In this document: positions 17,529 through 25,696 of the stretch, one piece after another
How the letters are laid out: each line of letters starts with the position of its first letter
How positions within the stretch are numbered: the stretch's first letter is position 1
DNA from: Chloracidobacterium sp.
Lineage (GTDB): Bacteria > Acidobacteriota > Blastocatellia > Chloracidobacteriales > Chloracidobacteriaceae
DNA: 64,000 nucleotides
Direction: 5' to 3'
Assembly (NCBI GenBank): GCA_025057975.1
Contig: JANWUV010000009.1
Location: forward strand, 1 to 64,000
The notes under the pieces: model-generated
What the model was told of the DNA's origin: nothing
Seen by the model: only the letters and a program-made list of their open reading frames with translations
Database searches by the model: none
Program-made: the position numbers and the translations under genes

Positions 17529-18460
17529 TACCGTCGTCGATAAATAACGATAACGTTGTGGTTTGGGCCGCTTTTGACCAAAATTTTCTCGATCCAGCTT
17601 CGGACGCGCCCAGTCGGGAACCGCTGGTAAAATCGCCACAGCAGCCAATCCCGCTTCCGAGCCAACAGCGGGCTGTGAAGCGTTGAAAACACGATGTAGT
17701 TCTCCCATTCCGACACCGGCTCCGCAACGCCAAGCAGGGCTTCCACGGTCAGCGGAAAGCAATTCGCCAGCGCCTTGAGCGATTTTTTGTCCCACAGTCC
17801 CATGTGATGGGGCGGAGCGTTGAGGGCGAAGTGCCGACCGAAGCGATGGGCGTAGTAAGCATCGCTGTTGGGAACGGCCAGCACCAGCCGTCCGCCTGGT
17901 CGCAGGCAATCCAGCGTTGCCGTGAGAAAGCCCCGAACATCAACAATATGTTCGAAGACGTGAAAGGCGCAGACCGCGTCGTACGCTTGGTGATGGGTCA
18001 CGGCGTGGCTCTCGATGGTCTCCAGCCGGGCATCGAGTCCGTCTGAGCGACACTGCGCAACCGCCGTTGTGTTGAGGTCCAAGCCCGTAGCCCTAACGCC
18101 GCGCGCCGCCAGCCGCTTCAGAAACAGCCCTTGCCCGCAGCCGATTTCGAGAACCTTGTCGCCGGGACGAATGTAGCGATCCGCCAGCGCGTGTTCCGGG
18201 CGGTCAGTGTAGTACCAGTCAAAGCGGGCAAGTTGGGCGTACAGGTCCTCGCGTCCGGCCAGCGTGAACGGGTGGTAAAACCGATAGCCCGTAACGGGGC
18301 AGGCGTAAATGCCGACGCTCGACAGTCCAGTGAAATAATCAGCTACGTCAATGCCGTAATCGCGCTGGTAGCTTTCGATAAGCCGCGCTGCTTCGAGCGA
18401 TTCAACGAGCCGGGCGGGAACGCCGGGAACGACCGGACTCATCACGGCTCCGTCGCTCAT
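17528..18460 (-). CDS. SAM-dependent methyltransferase (UbiG/Methyltransf_11/23-like)
   Basis: 310 residues, starting at ATG 18460 in ATGA overlap with the Wzt-like gene. The N-terminal segment precedes the Rossmann domain. Motif I is VLEIGCGQGLFLKRLAARG (about residue 105), then ATGLDLNTTAVAQCRSDG, DAVCAFHVFEHIVDVRGFL and LRPGGRLVLAVPNSDAYYAHR. The PPHHMGLWDKKSLKAL segment is common in methyltransferases that modify exported polysaccharides. Its coupling to a Wzt with a glycan-binding tail suggests it may methylate the terminal sugar that signals chain termination and export, as in known Wzt-linked O-antigen systems; this is inference from arrangement. Confidence 0.82.
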   Translation of the reverse strand: MSDGAVMSPVVPGVPARLVESLEAARLIESYQRDYGIDVADYFTGLSSVGIYACPVTGYRFYHPFTLAGREDLYAQLARFDWYYTDRPEHALADRYIRPGDKVLEIGCGQGLFLKRLAARGVRATGLDLNTTAVAQCRSDGLDARLETIESHAVTHHQAYDAVCAFHVFEHIVDVRGFLTATLDCLRPGGRLVLAVPNSDAYYAHRFGRHFALNAPPHHMGLWDKKSLKALANCFPLTVEALLGVAEPVSEWENYIVFSTLHSPLLARKRDWLLWRFYQRFPTGRVRSWIEKILVKSGPNHNVIVIYRRR

Positions 18461-19743
18461 GTCGCCGCCTCGACCGGCAACGGCAGCGACCAGACGGCGT
18501 CTTCAACATAGACCGCTTCGCCTATCTGTCGCTCATACTCTGCGCGGGGCTGTTCCAACATGGAGACCTCAAAGGCGAGAATCCCGGAAAGCTTTTCAAT
18601 AATCTGATTCGAGCGCCGATTCGCCAGCCACGTTGTCACTGTGTAGCGCCCCATGTAGAGCCGCGGCTGCGGAAGCCGGCATTCAATCTGATATTCGCCT
18701 TGCTCCAGCGGGCCAAAGTCGTAGTCGGCTTTCGTCACCGGGTTGACGTAGTGACAGTGGATGACTGGTCGCTCCTGATCGTCCATGATTTGAAAGGTGA
18801 AAGCGAAGTGACGGCTTGGCTCGTCAAGGCGCAGGCTGAAACGGAACGCCAGCGGATGCCCCCAGTCGTGTTGTCCGTGAGGCGCGGAGGTGACGACGCT
18901 TGCCCGCGCGATGTGGCTGTGACGCGGCGGCGGGTTGGCGACATAGCTTGACACCGTATCGGTTGTAAGGCGCTGGAGCCGCTCGTACTCCCGAATTGCG
19001 CCCGCCGTATGCCCGTCATAAGCAATTTGCCCCTCCGATAAAACGAGGCAGCTTGTTGTCAACCGCCGTATGGCTTGCATGCTGTGGCTGACAAACAAGA
19101 CCGTCCGCCCGTGTTGGGCAATGTTTTCCATTTTGCCGAGACACTTTTTCTGAAAGCCGGAGTCGCCGACGGCCAGCACTTCGTCCACGATGAGAATGTC
19201 CGTCTCCAGATGCGCGGCGACAGCAAAGGCCAGCCGCATGTACATCCCACTGGAATAAAACCGTACCGGCGTGTCGAGAAATCGCTCGACTTCGGCAAAG
19301 GCGACGATTTCATCAAACTTGCGCGCAATTTCCGCGCGCCGCATGCCGAGAATCGCGCCGTTGAGGAAGATGTTTTCGCGGCCGGTGAGTTCCGGATGAA
19401 ACCCTGTACCGACTTCCAGCAGCGAGCCAACCCTACCATGGATTTCCACTTTACCGGTTGTCGGCTCGGTAATCCGCGAGAGGATTTTGAGCAGCGTGCT
19501 TTTTCCCGCGCCGTTACGCCCAATGACGCCGACGGCCTCGCCCCGCTTGATGTCGAACGACACGTCGCGCAGCGCCCAGAACAAAGTCTCTTCGCTGGAA
19601 GCTATGGTGCATTCTCGGCGACGAAACAGTGACATCAACACATCGCTGATAGACTCGCGCAGCGACCGAAAGGGGCCGCGATTACCGCCGCCAATGCGGT
19701 ACTGCTTGCCTAAGTCCATAACGCGAATAGCAATATCACTCAC
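18457..19743 (-). CDS. Polysaccharide ABC exporter ATPase with C-terminal glycan-binding domain (Wzt-like)
   Basis: The start is taken as GTG 19743 (VSDIAIRVMDLGKQYRI), five bases after the DUF433 stop; a TTG farther up would overlap that gene. 428 residues. The ATPase domain (about 1-250) has Walker A GVIGRNGAGKSTLL, the signature YSSGMYMRLAFAVA, Walker B ILIVDEVLAVGD and H-loop VLFVSHSMQAI. The remaining 170 residues form a beta-rich Wzt_C-type domain (for example FTFQIMDDQERPVIHCHYVNPV and YMGRYTVTTWLANRR), which in Wzt proteins recognises the non-reducing end of the finished glycan. It should pair with the permease encoded just upstream to export undecaprenyl-linked polysaccharide. Confidence 0.9.
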   Translation of the reverse strand: MSDIAIRVMDLGKQYRIGGGNRGPFRSLRESISDVLMSLFRRRECTIASSEETLFWALRDVSFDIKRGEAVGVIGRNGAGKSTLLKILSRITEPTTGKVEIHGRVGSLLEVGTGFHPELTGRENIFLNGAILGMRRAEIARKFDEIVAFAEVERFLDTPVRFYSSGMYMRLAFAVAAHLETDILIVDEVLAVGDSGFQKKCLGKMENIAQHGRTVLFVSHSMQAIRRLTTSCLVLSEGQIAYDGHTAGAIREYERLQRLTTDTVSSYVANPPPRHSHIARASVVTSAPHGQHDWGHPLAFRFSLRLDEPSRHFAFTFQIMDDQERPVIHCHYVNPVTKADYDFGPLEQGEYQIECRLPQPRLYMGRYTVTTWLANRRSNQIIEKLSGILAFEVSMLEQPRAEYERQIGEAVYVEDAVWSLPLPVEAAT

Positions 19744-19748
19744 GGCTA

Positions 19749-19937
19749 CTATTTTTTCAAACGCAGGCAAGCCAGAATGTCGTCCCGCGACAGCCCCGGG
19801 TACTCAGCGCACAGCTGTTCTTCACTCCAGCCTTGCGCCATTAAGTCGAGGATAAACTCCACCGCCAGCCGTGTTCCCCGAACAACCGGCTTGCCGCCCA
19901 GAATGTCGGTGTCAATCACAATCCGCTCTTCAGTCAT
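19749..19937 (-). CDS. DUF433 antitoxin-like protein, apparently without its toxin
   Basis: Start ATG 19937 (MTEERIVIDTDILGGKPVVRGTR) is preceded by a GGAGACGGA ribosome-binding stretch; an upstream ATG at 19967 is possible. 62 residues. The whole DUF433 helix-turn-helix pattern is present: LGGKPVVRGTRLAVEFILDLMAQG and WSEEQLCAEYPGLSRDDILACL. DUF433 proteins are normally followed by a DUF5615 PIN-like toxin gene; here the next gene is the Wzt-like ATPase. It is therefore either an orphan antitoxin or a small regulator captured inside the exporter operon. Confidence 0.8.
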   Translation of the reverse strand: MTEERIVIDTDILGGKPVVRGTRLAVEFILDLMAQGWSEEQLCAEYPGLSRDDILACLRLKK

Positions 19938-20051
19938 ATCCGTCTCCGTGAGTTTCGCCGACGGCAAAACCGACGACGCGCCTTCTGCAAACCGAACCGA
20001 CTCGCCGCTTTTTCGTCGGTTTCCACTTCGCCGGATGTTCTACGCCATGCG

Positions 20052-20936
20052 TCACACGCGGTCGGCGAAGGTCTTCTCCATCCGCCGGAAGTAAAACGCC
20101 CCGGTCATCAAGATGACCAGCGCCGCCGCAACCGAAGCCAAAAACGGCAACCCTGGCGGCGTCCCCGCGCCCAACAACGCCCACCGAAAACCGTCCACCA
20201 CGCCGCTCATCGGATTGAGATTGTACAGCGTCCGCCACCGCTCCGGGACAAGACTGCCCGGATAGACAATCGGCGTCAAAAACATCCACAACTGCGTCAG
20301 AAACGGCATCACGTGCCGTACGTCGCGGTACTCCACGTTGAGCGCCGACGCCCACAGCCCAACCCCCAGCGCCGTCACAACCGCCAACAAGACAAACCCC
20401 GGCAGCCAGACAATGCGCCAATCCGGGACAACGCTGTAGTACAACAACATCGGAACCAAAATCACGCAGGCGACGGCCAAATCCACCAACCCCCCAAGAA
20501 CGCTCGCCAGCGGAATGACCAAGCGGGGGAAGTACACTTTGGCGATCAAGTGCGCGCTGTTGACCAGACTAGTCGACGCTTGCCCCAGCGCGTTGGCGAA
20601 AAACGTCCACGGAATCAGCGCCGCCAACGCAAACAATGGATACGGTACGCCGTCCGACGGGATGCCCGCCAGCCGCCCGAAGAAAACGCTGAAGACCAGC
20701 ATCGTAAACAACGGCTGCAAAATCGCCCACGCCGCGCCCAAGACGGTTTGCTTGTAGCGTACCTTTACGTCGCGCCAAATGAGGAAGTACAGCAGCTCGC
20801 GGTATTCCCACAACTCGCTGAACTTGACAGCGACCCAGCCGCGCGTCGGCTCAATCCGAATGGTCGGGACGGCGGGCGTCCGCGCCGCCTCTGTGTCTGA
20901 ACCAACCGGTTTTTCCAGCGAAGCCGTGGATGCCAT
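20052..20936 (-). CDS. ABC-2 type polysaccharide exporter permease (Wzm/TagG-like)
   Basis: The start is chosen at ATG 20936 (MASTASLEKPVGSDTEAARTP); upstream in-frame sequence overlaps a decayed PIN fragment. 294 residues with six predicted helices. The family pattern is clear: ELLYFLIWRDVKVRYKQTVLGAAWAILQPL before the first helix, then LFALAALIPWTFFANALGQASTSLVNSAHLIAKVYFPR, and NVEYRDVRHVMPFLTQLWMFLTPIVYP near the end. It forms the channel for glycan export across the inner membrane with the ATPase encoded downstream. The two subunit genes are separated by the small DUF433 gene, which is unusual. Confidence 0.9.
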   Translation of the reverse strand: MASTASLEKPVGSDTEAARTPAVPTIRIEPTRGWVAVKFSELWEYRELLYFLIWRDVKVRYKQTVLGAAWAILQPLFTMLVFSVFFGRLAGIPSDGVPYPLFALAALIPWTFFANALGQASTSLVNSAHLIAKVYFPRLVIPLASVLGGLVDLAVACVILVPMLLYYSVVPDWRIVWLPGFVLLAVVTALGVGLWASALNVEYRDVRHVMPFLTQLWMFLTPIVYPGSLVPERWRTLYNLNPMSGVVDGFRWALLGAGTPPGLPFLASVAAALVILMTGAFYFRRMEKTFADRV

Positions 20937-20949
20937 ACGTGACGCCACT

Positions 20950-21147
20950 TTACCTACGCCAAAACCTCGACGGCAATAGCGGTACGGCGCCCCACAGTTG
21001 CACATCGTTCGTCAAAAACAGCCCGCAACCGTGTTCAGCCGCCGTAGCTAAGCGCTTCGCACCCAAGGTTTGGACGTTGAGCGACGCTCGAATCCGAACT
21101 GCTCGTTCCTGCGCCGCAGTATCGCACTGGCAATCCAAGTTAGCCAC
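20950..21147 (-). pseudogene. Remnant of a PIN-domain toxin (C-terminal part only)
   Basis: The frame encodes about 65 residues, including AVRIRASLNVQTLGAKRLATAAEHGCGLFLTNDVQL, which lines up with the last third of PIN proteins (usual form LKxPDAIHLATAxxxGCxxFLTND). The conserved Asp of the PDA/I motif is replaced (LGAKR), and the N-terminal half with the first catalytic residues is missing. The upstream sequence abuts the 3' end of mnmE. It is a decayed fragment rather than a functional gene. Confidence 0.6.
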
Positions 21148-21176
21148 CCTCCAGCCAAGATTATCTCCGTTACTTG

Positions 21177-22568
21177 TTACTTGCCGATGCAGAAGGTGGC
21201 GAACACGCGGTCGAAAATGTCCTCAATGCTCGTTTCGCCGGTGATGTCGCCCAACGCCTGCAACGCCCGATGTAAATCCGCCAGCGGTACTTCCTCGGAA
21301 AAGCCCTGTTCCAGCAAGGCTCGCGCTCGACCCAGCGCCGCCGCCGCTTCACTGAGCGCCGCCGCATGGCGGGCGTCCGTGATGAGCCAATCGTGACCGG
21401 CGTCGAGCGTTCGCCCAACAGCGATTTGTTGAATGACTGTCTTAAGCTCGTCGAGACCGGCCCGCGTGTGCGCCGAAACGCCAACGACCGGTAAGTCGAG
21501 GCGGCACCGGCGTAGCATCGCCTCAAACGGCTCCGTCGCCCGAACCAAATCAATTTTGTTGACAACGCATACGCCGCGCCGGTCGCGTAGGTGCTCCAAC
21601 ACGCGCACCTCATCCGGGTGCGGGCCGGCGGCGGCATCGCCGACAAAAAGCACTACGTCGGCGTCAGCCAGGGCGCTGTAACTGCGTTCAACACCCATCC
21701 GCTCCACAATGTCCGAGGTGTCCCGAATGCCGGCGGTGTCCATCAACCGTACGGGCAGGTCGCCAATGGTCGCCGTTTCCTGCAAAATGTCGCGCGTCGT
21801 CCCAGCAATGTCGGTCACAATCGCTCGGTCGGCGTCCAGCAGGGCGTTGAACAGGCTGGACTTGCCGACGTTGGGCCGCCCAACGACGGCCAGCGACACG
21901 CCTTCCCGTACAACTCGCCCGGCGTGGTACGTGGCCGCTAACGCGCTCAACTCAGCTTCAAGCTTGGCGAGGTCGCCGGCCAGCGCCGACCGCGAGCGGG
22001 TGTCCAGTTGCTCCTCGACGAACTCCACGGCCGACTCAAGATGGACAATCGTCGTCAAAAGCTGCTCTTTGAACGGTTGCAGGCGCGTGGAGAGCGCGCC
22101 GCGCATCTGCTGCGCCGCCAAGCGGGCTTGGTACGCCGTCTGTGCCGCAATCAGGTCGCGCAAACCTTCGGCCTGCGCCAAATCAAGCCGCCCATGGCGG
22201 ACGGCGCGCAACGTGAATTCGCCCGGCCGAGCTGCCCGTGCGCCTTCGCGCAACGCACAGGCAATGATGCGCCGCAGAATGACTGGCGATCCGTGAGCGT
22301 GCAACTCCACCACGTCTTCGCCGGTAAACGAGCGCGGCGCACGGAAGTAAATCGCTAGCCCGTCATCAATCGTCTCGTCGGCGGCCTCGTCATAGAAAAA
22401 ACCGCGCAGTGGGCGAAACGGATGCGCCGCCAACGACCGCCGCCCACGAAACAAAACCGCGCCGATGGCCAAGGCGCGGTCGCCGCTGAGACGAACAATC
22501 CCAATCCCACCCCGGCCGGGCGGCGTCGCAATCGCTGCGATGGTGTCCTGCCAGTCGTATGTCGGCAT
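21177..22568 (-). CDS. mnmE: tRNA modification GTPase MnmE (TrmE)
   Basis: 463 residues, full length. The N-terminal formyl-THF-binding domain has DTIAAIATPPGRGGIGIVRLSGDRA. The central helical domain leads to an inserted G domain near residues 220-375: G1 VVGRPNVGKSSLFNALL, G2/G3 VTDIAGTTRDILQE and MDTAGIRDTSD, G4 VVNKIDLV. The C-terminus ends FCIGK, with the invariant cysteine. With MnmG it builds the 5-carboxymethylaminomethyl group on wobble U34 of certain tRNAs. The TesA-like gene ends 19 bases upstream on the same strand, so the two may share a transcript. Confidence 0.96.
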   Translation of the reverse strand: MPTYDWQDTIAAIATPPGRGGIGIVRLSGDRALAIGAVLFRGRRSLAAHPFRPLRGFFYDEAADETIDDGLAIYFRAPRSFTGEDVVELHAHGSPVILRRIIACALREGARAARPGEFTLRAVRHGRLDLAQAEGLRDLIAAQTAYQARLAAQQMRGALSTRLQPFKEQLLTTIVHLESAVEFVEEQLDTRSRSALAGDLAKLEAELSALAATYHAGRVVREGVSLAVVGRPNVGKSSLFNALLDADRAIVTDIAGTTRDILQETATIGDLPVRLMDTAGIRDTSDIVERMGVERSYSALADADVVLFVGDAAAGPHPDEVRVLEHLRDRRGVCVVNKIDLVRATEPFEAMLRRCRLDLPVVGVSAHTRAGLDELKTVIQQIAVGRTLDAGHDWLITDARHAAALSEAAAALGRARALLEQGFSEEVPLADLHRALQALGDITGETSIEDIFDRVFATFCIGK

Positions 22569-22587
22569 TGTGAATCAAACAAACAGG

Positions 22588-23304
22588 CTACCGTTGGGCT
22601 TGGGAAGATGTTGCCGCCGCCCGACGAGCGACCGGCTCAAGCACCTTCCACACGTTGTCGGCGACGATCCGTGCGCCTGCTTCGTTCGGATGGATGCCGT
22701 CGCTCTGGTTAAGGTCTTCTTTGCCGAGGACGCCTTCGAGTAGCGAGGGAATAAAGGGTAGATTGTACTGTTTGGCTAGCTTGGTATAGACCGCCTCAAA
22801 GCGCGCCCCATAGTCGGGGCCTGCTTGCTGCGGCGCTTTGAGGCCGGCCAGAATGACCGTGGCGCCGCGCGCCTGTGAGCGTTCAATGATGGCACGTAGG
22901 TTAGCTTCCAACTGCGTTAGCGGCAAACCCCGCAGTCCGTCATTGGCACCAAGCGCGACAACAACAATGCGAACATCTCCCTCCAGCGACCAACTCAGCC
23001 GTTCCAACCCGCCGGCTGACGTGTCCCCCGATACGCCAGCGTTGACGACTTGGTAGTTCAACCCGGCGGCGTCGAGTTTGCTTTGGAGCAACTCCGGGTA
23101 GCTCGCTTCTCGGCGGAGCCCATAACCGGCCGTGAGACTGTCCCCCAAAAACAGGATGCGCGGTCGAGCCAAGCGAGATGCCTCTTCGGAAGCCGGCGCA
23201 ATGACCGGTAGTGGTTCGGCAAGATCAGGGTTGGCGCGTCCACAACCAACTCCAGCTAAAACGCCCGCCAGCAACCAAACCGCCCAAATCCGTTGTGTCG
23301 CCAT
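22588..23304 (-). CDS. tesA: SGNH-family lysophospholipase/arylesterase, lipoprotein (TesA-like)
   Basis: Start ATG 23304 (MATQRIWAVWLLAGVLAGVGC) gives a lipoprotein signal with lipobox Cys21; a longer frame would overlap the divergent gene. 238 residues. SGNH blocks: ILFLGDSLTAGYGL (nucleophile Ser), VVVALGANDGLRGL (Asn) and DGIHPNEAGARI (Asp-His). The family hydrolyses thioesters and esters, including acyl-CoA and lysophospholipids, in the periplasm. The divergent neighbour is a LolD/YbbA-like ATPase, matching the widespread tesA-ybbA pairing. The lipid anchor, instead of a cleaved signal, is the only unusual feature. Confidence 0.88.
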   Translation of the reverse strand: MATQRIWAVWLLAGVLAGVGCGRANPDLAEPLPVIAPASEEASRLARPRILFLGDSLTAGYGLRREASYPELLQSKLDAAGLNYQVVNAGVSGDTSAGGLERLSWSLEGDVRIVVVALGANDGLRGLPLTQLEANLRAIIERSQARGATVILAGLKAPQQAGPDYGARFEAVYTKLAKQYNLPFIPSLLEGVLGKEDLNQSDGIHPNEAGARIVADNVWKVLEPVARRAAATSSQAQR

Positions 23305-23360
23305 AGGAAAACGCCTATAACGCTTGTCCTGCCGATTCGCAACCCGATTGGCTGCGCCAA

Positions 23361-24059
23361 ATGATTGAATTGAAGCGAGTCTCAAAGCAAGCGACAAGCG
23401 GCAACAGTACCCTGACTATTCTCCACCCGCTTGACCTGACGATTCCCGCCGGACAGTTCGCCGCCGTTTTGGGGCCATCCGGGAGCGGAAAATCCACCCT
23501 GCTGGGACTCATCGCCGGGCTGGATGCGCCAACCACAGGAGAAGTTATCCTCGCCGGTACCTCGATTACACGCCTCAGCGAAGACGCCTTGGCGGCTTTT
23601 CGAAGCCGTACCATCGGGTTCATTTTTCAAGCTTTCCATCTCGTTCCGACGGCGACAGCGCTGGAAAACGTCCAGATTCCGATGGAAATCGTCGGTCGGC
23701 GTGACGCCAAACGACGCGCAAAAGCTTTGCTGGCGGCGGTTGGGCTGAGCGACCGCGCCCACCACTACCCAGCGCAGCTTTCAGGCGGCGAGCAGCAGCG
23801 CGTCGCCATCGCCCGCGCCTTCGCCAACGAGCCGCCAATCCTTCTAGCGGACGAGCCGACCGGCAACCTTGATTACACCAATGGGATGCGCGTTTTTGAG
23901 CTGCTGCGCCGACTCAACCGCGAGGCGGGAACGACCCTGGTGATGGTGACACACAACGAAGAACTGGCACGCGCCGCCGACCGAGCCATTACGTTACGCG
24001 ATGGACGGGTTGTCCTAGACAACGTAAGCGTTTCCGTTGAGCCGTTGCCGTCCAGTTAG
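23361..24059 (+). CDS. LolD/YbbA-like ABC transporter ATP-binding protein
   Basis: 232 residues. Walker [20 protein letters not shown], the Q-loop in [20 protein letters not shown], signature [20 protein letters not shown], Walker [13 protein letters not shown] and H-loop [10 protein letters not shown] are all intact. The FQAFHL and PTGNLD forms mark the MacB/LolD/YbbA group. It is divergent from the TesA-like gene with 56 bases between them. In E. coli ybbA is followed by a large permease gene, ybbP; no permease follows here, so the partner must be elsewhere. Likely function is release or transport of a lipid or lipoprotein substrate. Confidence 0.88.
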   Translation: MIELKRVSKQATSGNSTLTILHPLDLTIPAGQFAAVLGPSGSGKSTLLGLIAGLDAPTTGEVILAGTSITRLSEDALAAFRSRTIGFIFQAFHLVPTATALENVQIPMEIVGRRDAKRRAKALLAAVGLSDRAHHYPAQLSGGEQQRVAIARAFANEPPILLADEPTGNLDYTNGMRVFELLRRLNREAGTTLVMVTHNEELARAADRAITLRDGRVVLDNVSVSVEPLPSS

Positions 24060-24133
24060 GGCAGGTCTGTTTGGAGGCGTGCGCCAACCGCCAACTGCGT
24101 CGGCCTCTGCACTGCCTTCGCGCAGAGTGTACC

Positions 24134-25060
24134 CTAACCGCCGTTGATTTCTGTTGTTCGCACCAAGTTGACAAACGCCTGCGCCGCCCGCGACAGCGGC
24201 GACTGTCGCCGATAAACGACGCGCAGTTTGCGCGCCAAACGCATCTCGCGAATGGGCATCGCCGCTAACTGCCCACGCGCCGTTTCAGCCGCCACACACA
24301 AACGCGGCAGGATACTGACACCGACCCCAGACTCCACCATTCGTTTGATGGCCTCGATCGACGGCAATTCTACCGCAATTCGCAACGGCGTCCGGTGACG
24401 GGCGAAGGCTTCGATAACTTGTAGCCGGTACCGCGACACAACGTTGTGAGCGATGAATGTTTCCTGTCCTAGTTCGCGGATGGAGACGACGGAACGGCCA
24501 GCCAAAGCGTGGTGCGGCGCCGTTACGAGAGCGACTGCATCCGTGGCGACGATCAATGACCGCAGACCACTGTCCGGCGGCGCAAAGCTGACAACGCCTA
24601 GCTCCACGCCGTGGCGTAGGATTTCGGAGGGCACCTCACTCGCGCGGCAACGCTTGACCTCGACGTGAACCGCCGGGTAGGCCCGAATGAAGCGCTCCAG
24701 CCACGGCAAAATGTACGTAACGGTTTGCTCGTTCGCCCCAATAACCAATCGCCCGGCGGTCAGTTCGTCCAGTTGACGCAGCGCCTGCGTCGTTTCGTTG
24801 CGGAGGTCGAGCAGGCGTCGCGCATAGTCGTAGAGCAGACGGCCGGCAGCGGTGGGGATGACGCCCTTCGCATTGCGGTCAAGCAGCGCCGTTCCCAGCT
24901 CATGTTCCAGCTTCTTGATGGTCTGGCTCACCGCCGCCTGCGTCCGCGCCAACCGCCGTGCCGCCCGCGAAAAGTGCCTTTCTTCGACGACCGCCGTGAA
25001 AACTTCAAGGTGAGACAAATCCACGGTTGCCAATCCGTTTCCGCCTGACGGAAATTCCAT
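24134..25060 (-). CDS. LysR-family transcriptional regulator
   Basis: 308 residues. The N-terminal winged helix reads LSHLEVFTAVVEERHFSRAARRLARTQAAVSQTIKKLEHELGTALLDR (residues about 16-63), the canonical LysR HTH. The effector-binding domain (about 100-300) has GRLVIGANEQTVTYILPWLERF and ESGVGVSILPRLCV. It is divergent from the receiver-domain gene with a 219-base gap that holds AT-rich candidate promoter sequence, and convergent with the ABC ATPase gene. No metabolic neighbour reveals the effector; some features recall CysB/CbbR-type members, but no specific assignment is justified. Confidence 0.88.
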   Translation of the reverse strand: MEFPSGGNGLATVDLSHLEVFTAVVEERHFSRAARRLARTQAAVSQTIKKLEHELGTALLDRNAKGVIPTAAGRLLYDYARRLLDLRNETTQALRQLDELTAGRLVIGANEQTVTYILPWLERFIRAYPAVHVEVKRCRASEVPSEILRHGVELGVVSFAPPDSGLRSLIVATDAVALVTAPHHALAGRSVVSIRELGQETFIAHNVVSRYRLQVIEAFARHRTPLRIAVELPSIEAIKRMVESGVGVSILPRLCVAAETARGQLAAMPIREMRLARKLRVVYRRQSPLSRAAQAFVNLVRTTEINGG

Positions 25061-25279
25061 TCGACCGAATTGTTTCGGCGATATACCTCAAGGTGGACAG
25101 CCAGAAGGCGAATGTGAGAGTATTTTCAATCCGAAAGGCGTAAAATTTCAGCCCCACCGGTATGAGGTTCTTTGGCGGTGCTCGTTCCGGCGCAACCGGC
25201 CGGCGCGAAGCCGAGTGACTTTTGCGTTCGATGATCTTGATGCGCCGGCCTGGCTCCGGTGCTGCGTAGTTTCAGGGTT

Positions 25280-25651
25280 ATGTCTTCACACACGATTCTG
25301 ATTGTAGATGATGAGTCGTATATCCGCGACTTGCTCGTTTCCGTGCTAAGCCTTGAGTACAAAGTACTGACGGCTGAAGACGGCGTCGAAGCCCTTGAGA
25401 CATACATGCAGCACCGAAACGTGATTCAGTGTGTCATCACTGACTTGTTCATGCCACGCATGGACGGCGAAGAGTTGATCGAACGTCTCCACGAAGCACG
25501 GCCTGACCTACCGATTATCCTCATCACAGCCCTCCAGGATGACGCGCGCCTAAACCGGCTTCGCGACTGGCCGAATGTGACGGTAATGCCGAAGCCTTTC
25601 AACCTCGGGCAGTTGCGGAACACCCTCCGCCAGAACGTCGCCGCCCGGTGA
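25280..25651 (+). CDS. Single-domain response regulator (CheY-like receiver)
   Basis: Start ATG 25280 (MSSHTILIVDDESYIRDLLVSVL) is chosen over a non-ATG start 21 bases upstream. 123 residues, only a receiver domain. The acidic pair is VDDE, the phosphoacceptor is Asp55 in CVITDLFMPRMDG, the switch Thr is in IILITALQDD and the Lys in TVMPKPFNLGQL. With no output domain it works by protein-protein contact, for instance in a phosphorelay. No kinase gene is adjacent; a hybrid kinase lies about 19 kb away in the window but there is no evidence that they pair. It is convergent with dnaJ. Confidence 0.9.
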   Translation: MSSHTILIVDDESYIRDLLVSVLSLEYKVLTAEDGVEALETYMQHRNVIQCVITDLFMPRMDGEELIERLHEARPDLPIILITALQDDARLNRLRDWPNVTVMPKPFNLGQLRNTLRQNVAAR

Positions 25652-25696
25652 AACCGCCGGGTGCAGGCGACCGGACGGCGTGCCAGCGTCGCGGCT

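Noticed and set aside
17400-17909. 169-aa minus-strand frame overlapping the methyltransferase 3' end
   Set aside because: Out of frame with the methyltransferase, whose motifs are intact. It happens to read part of the glycosyltransferase stump but is not a gene.
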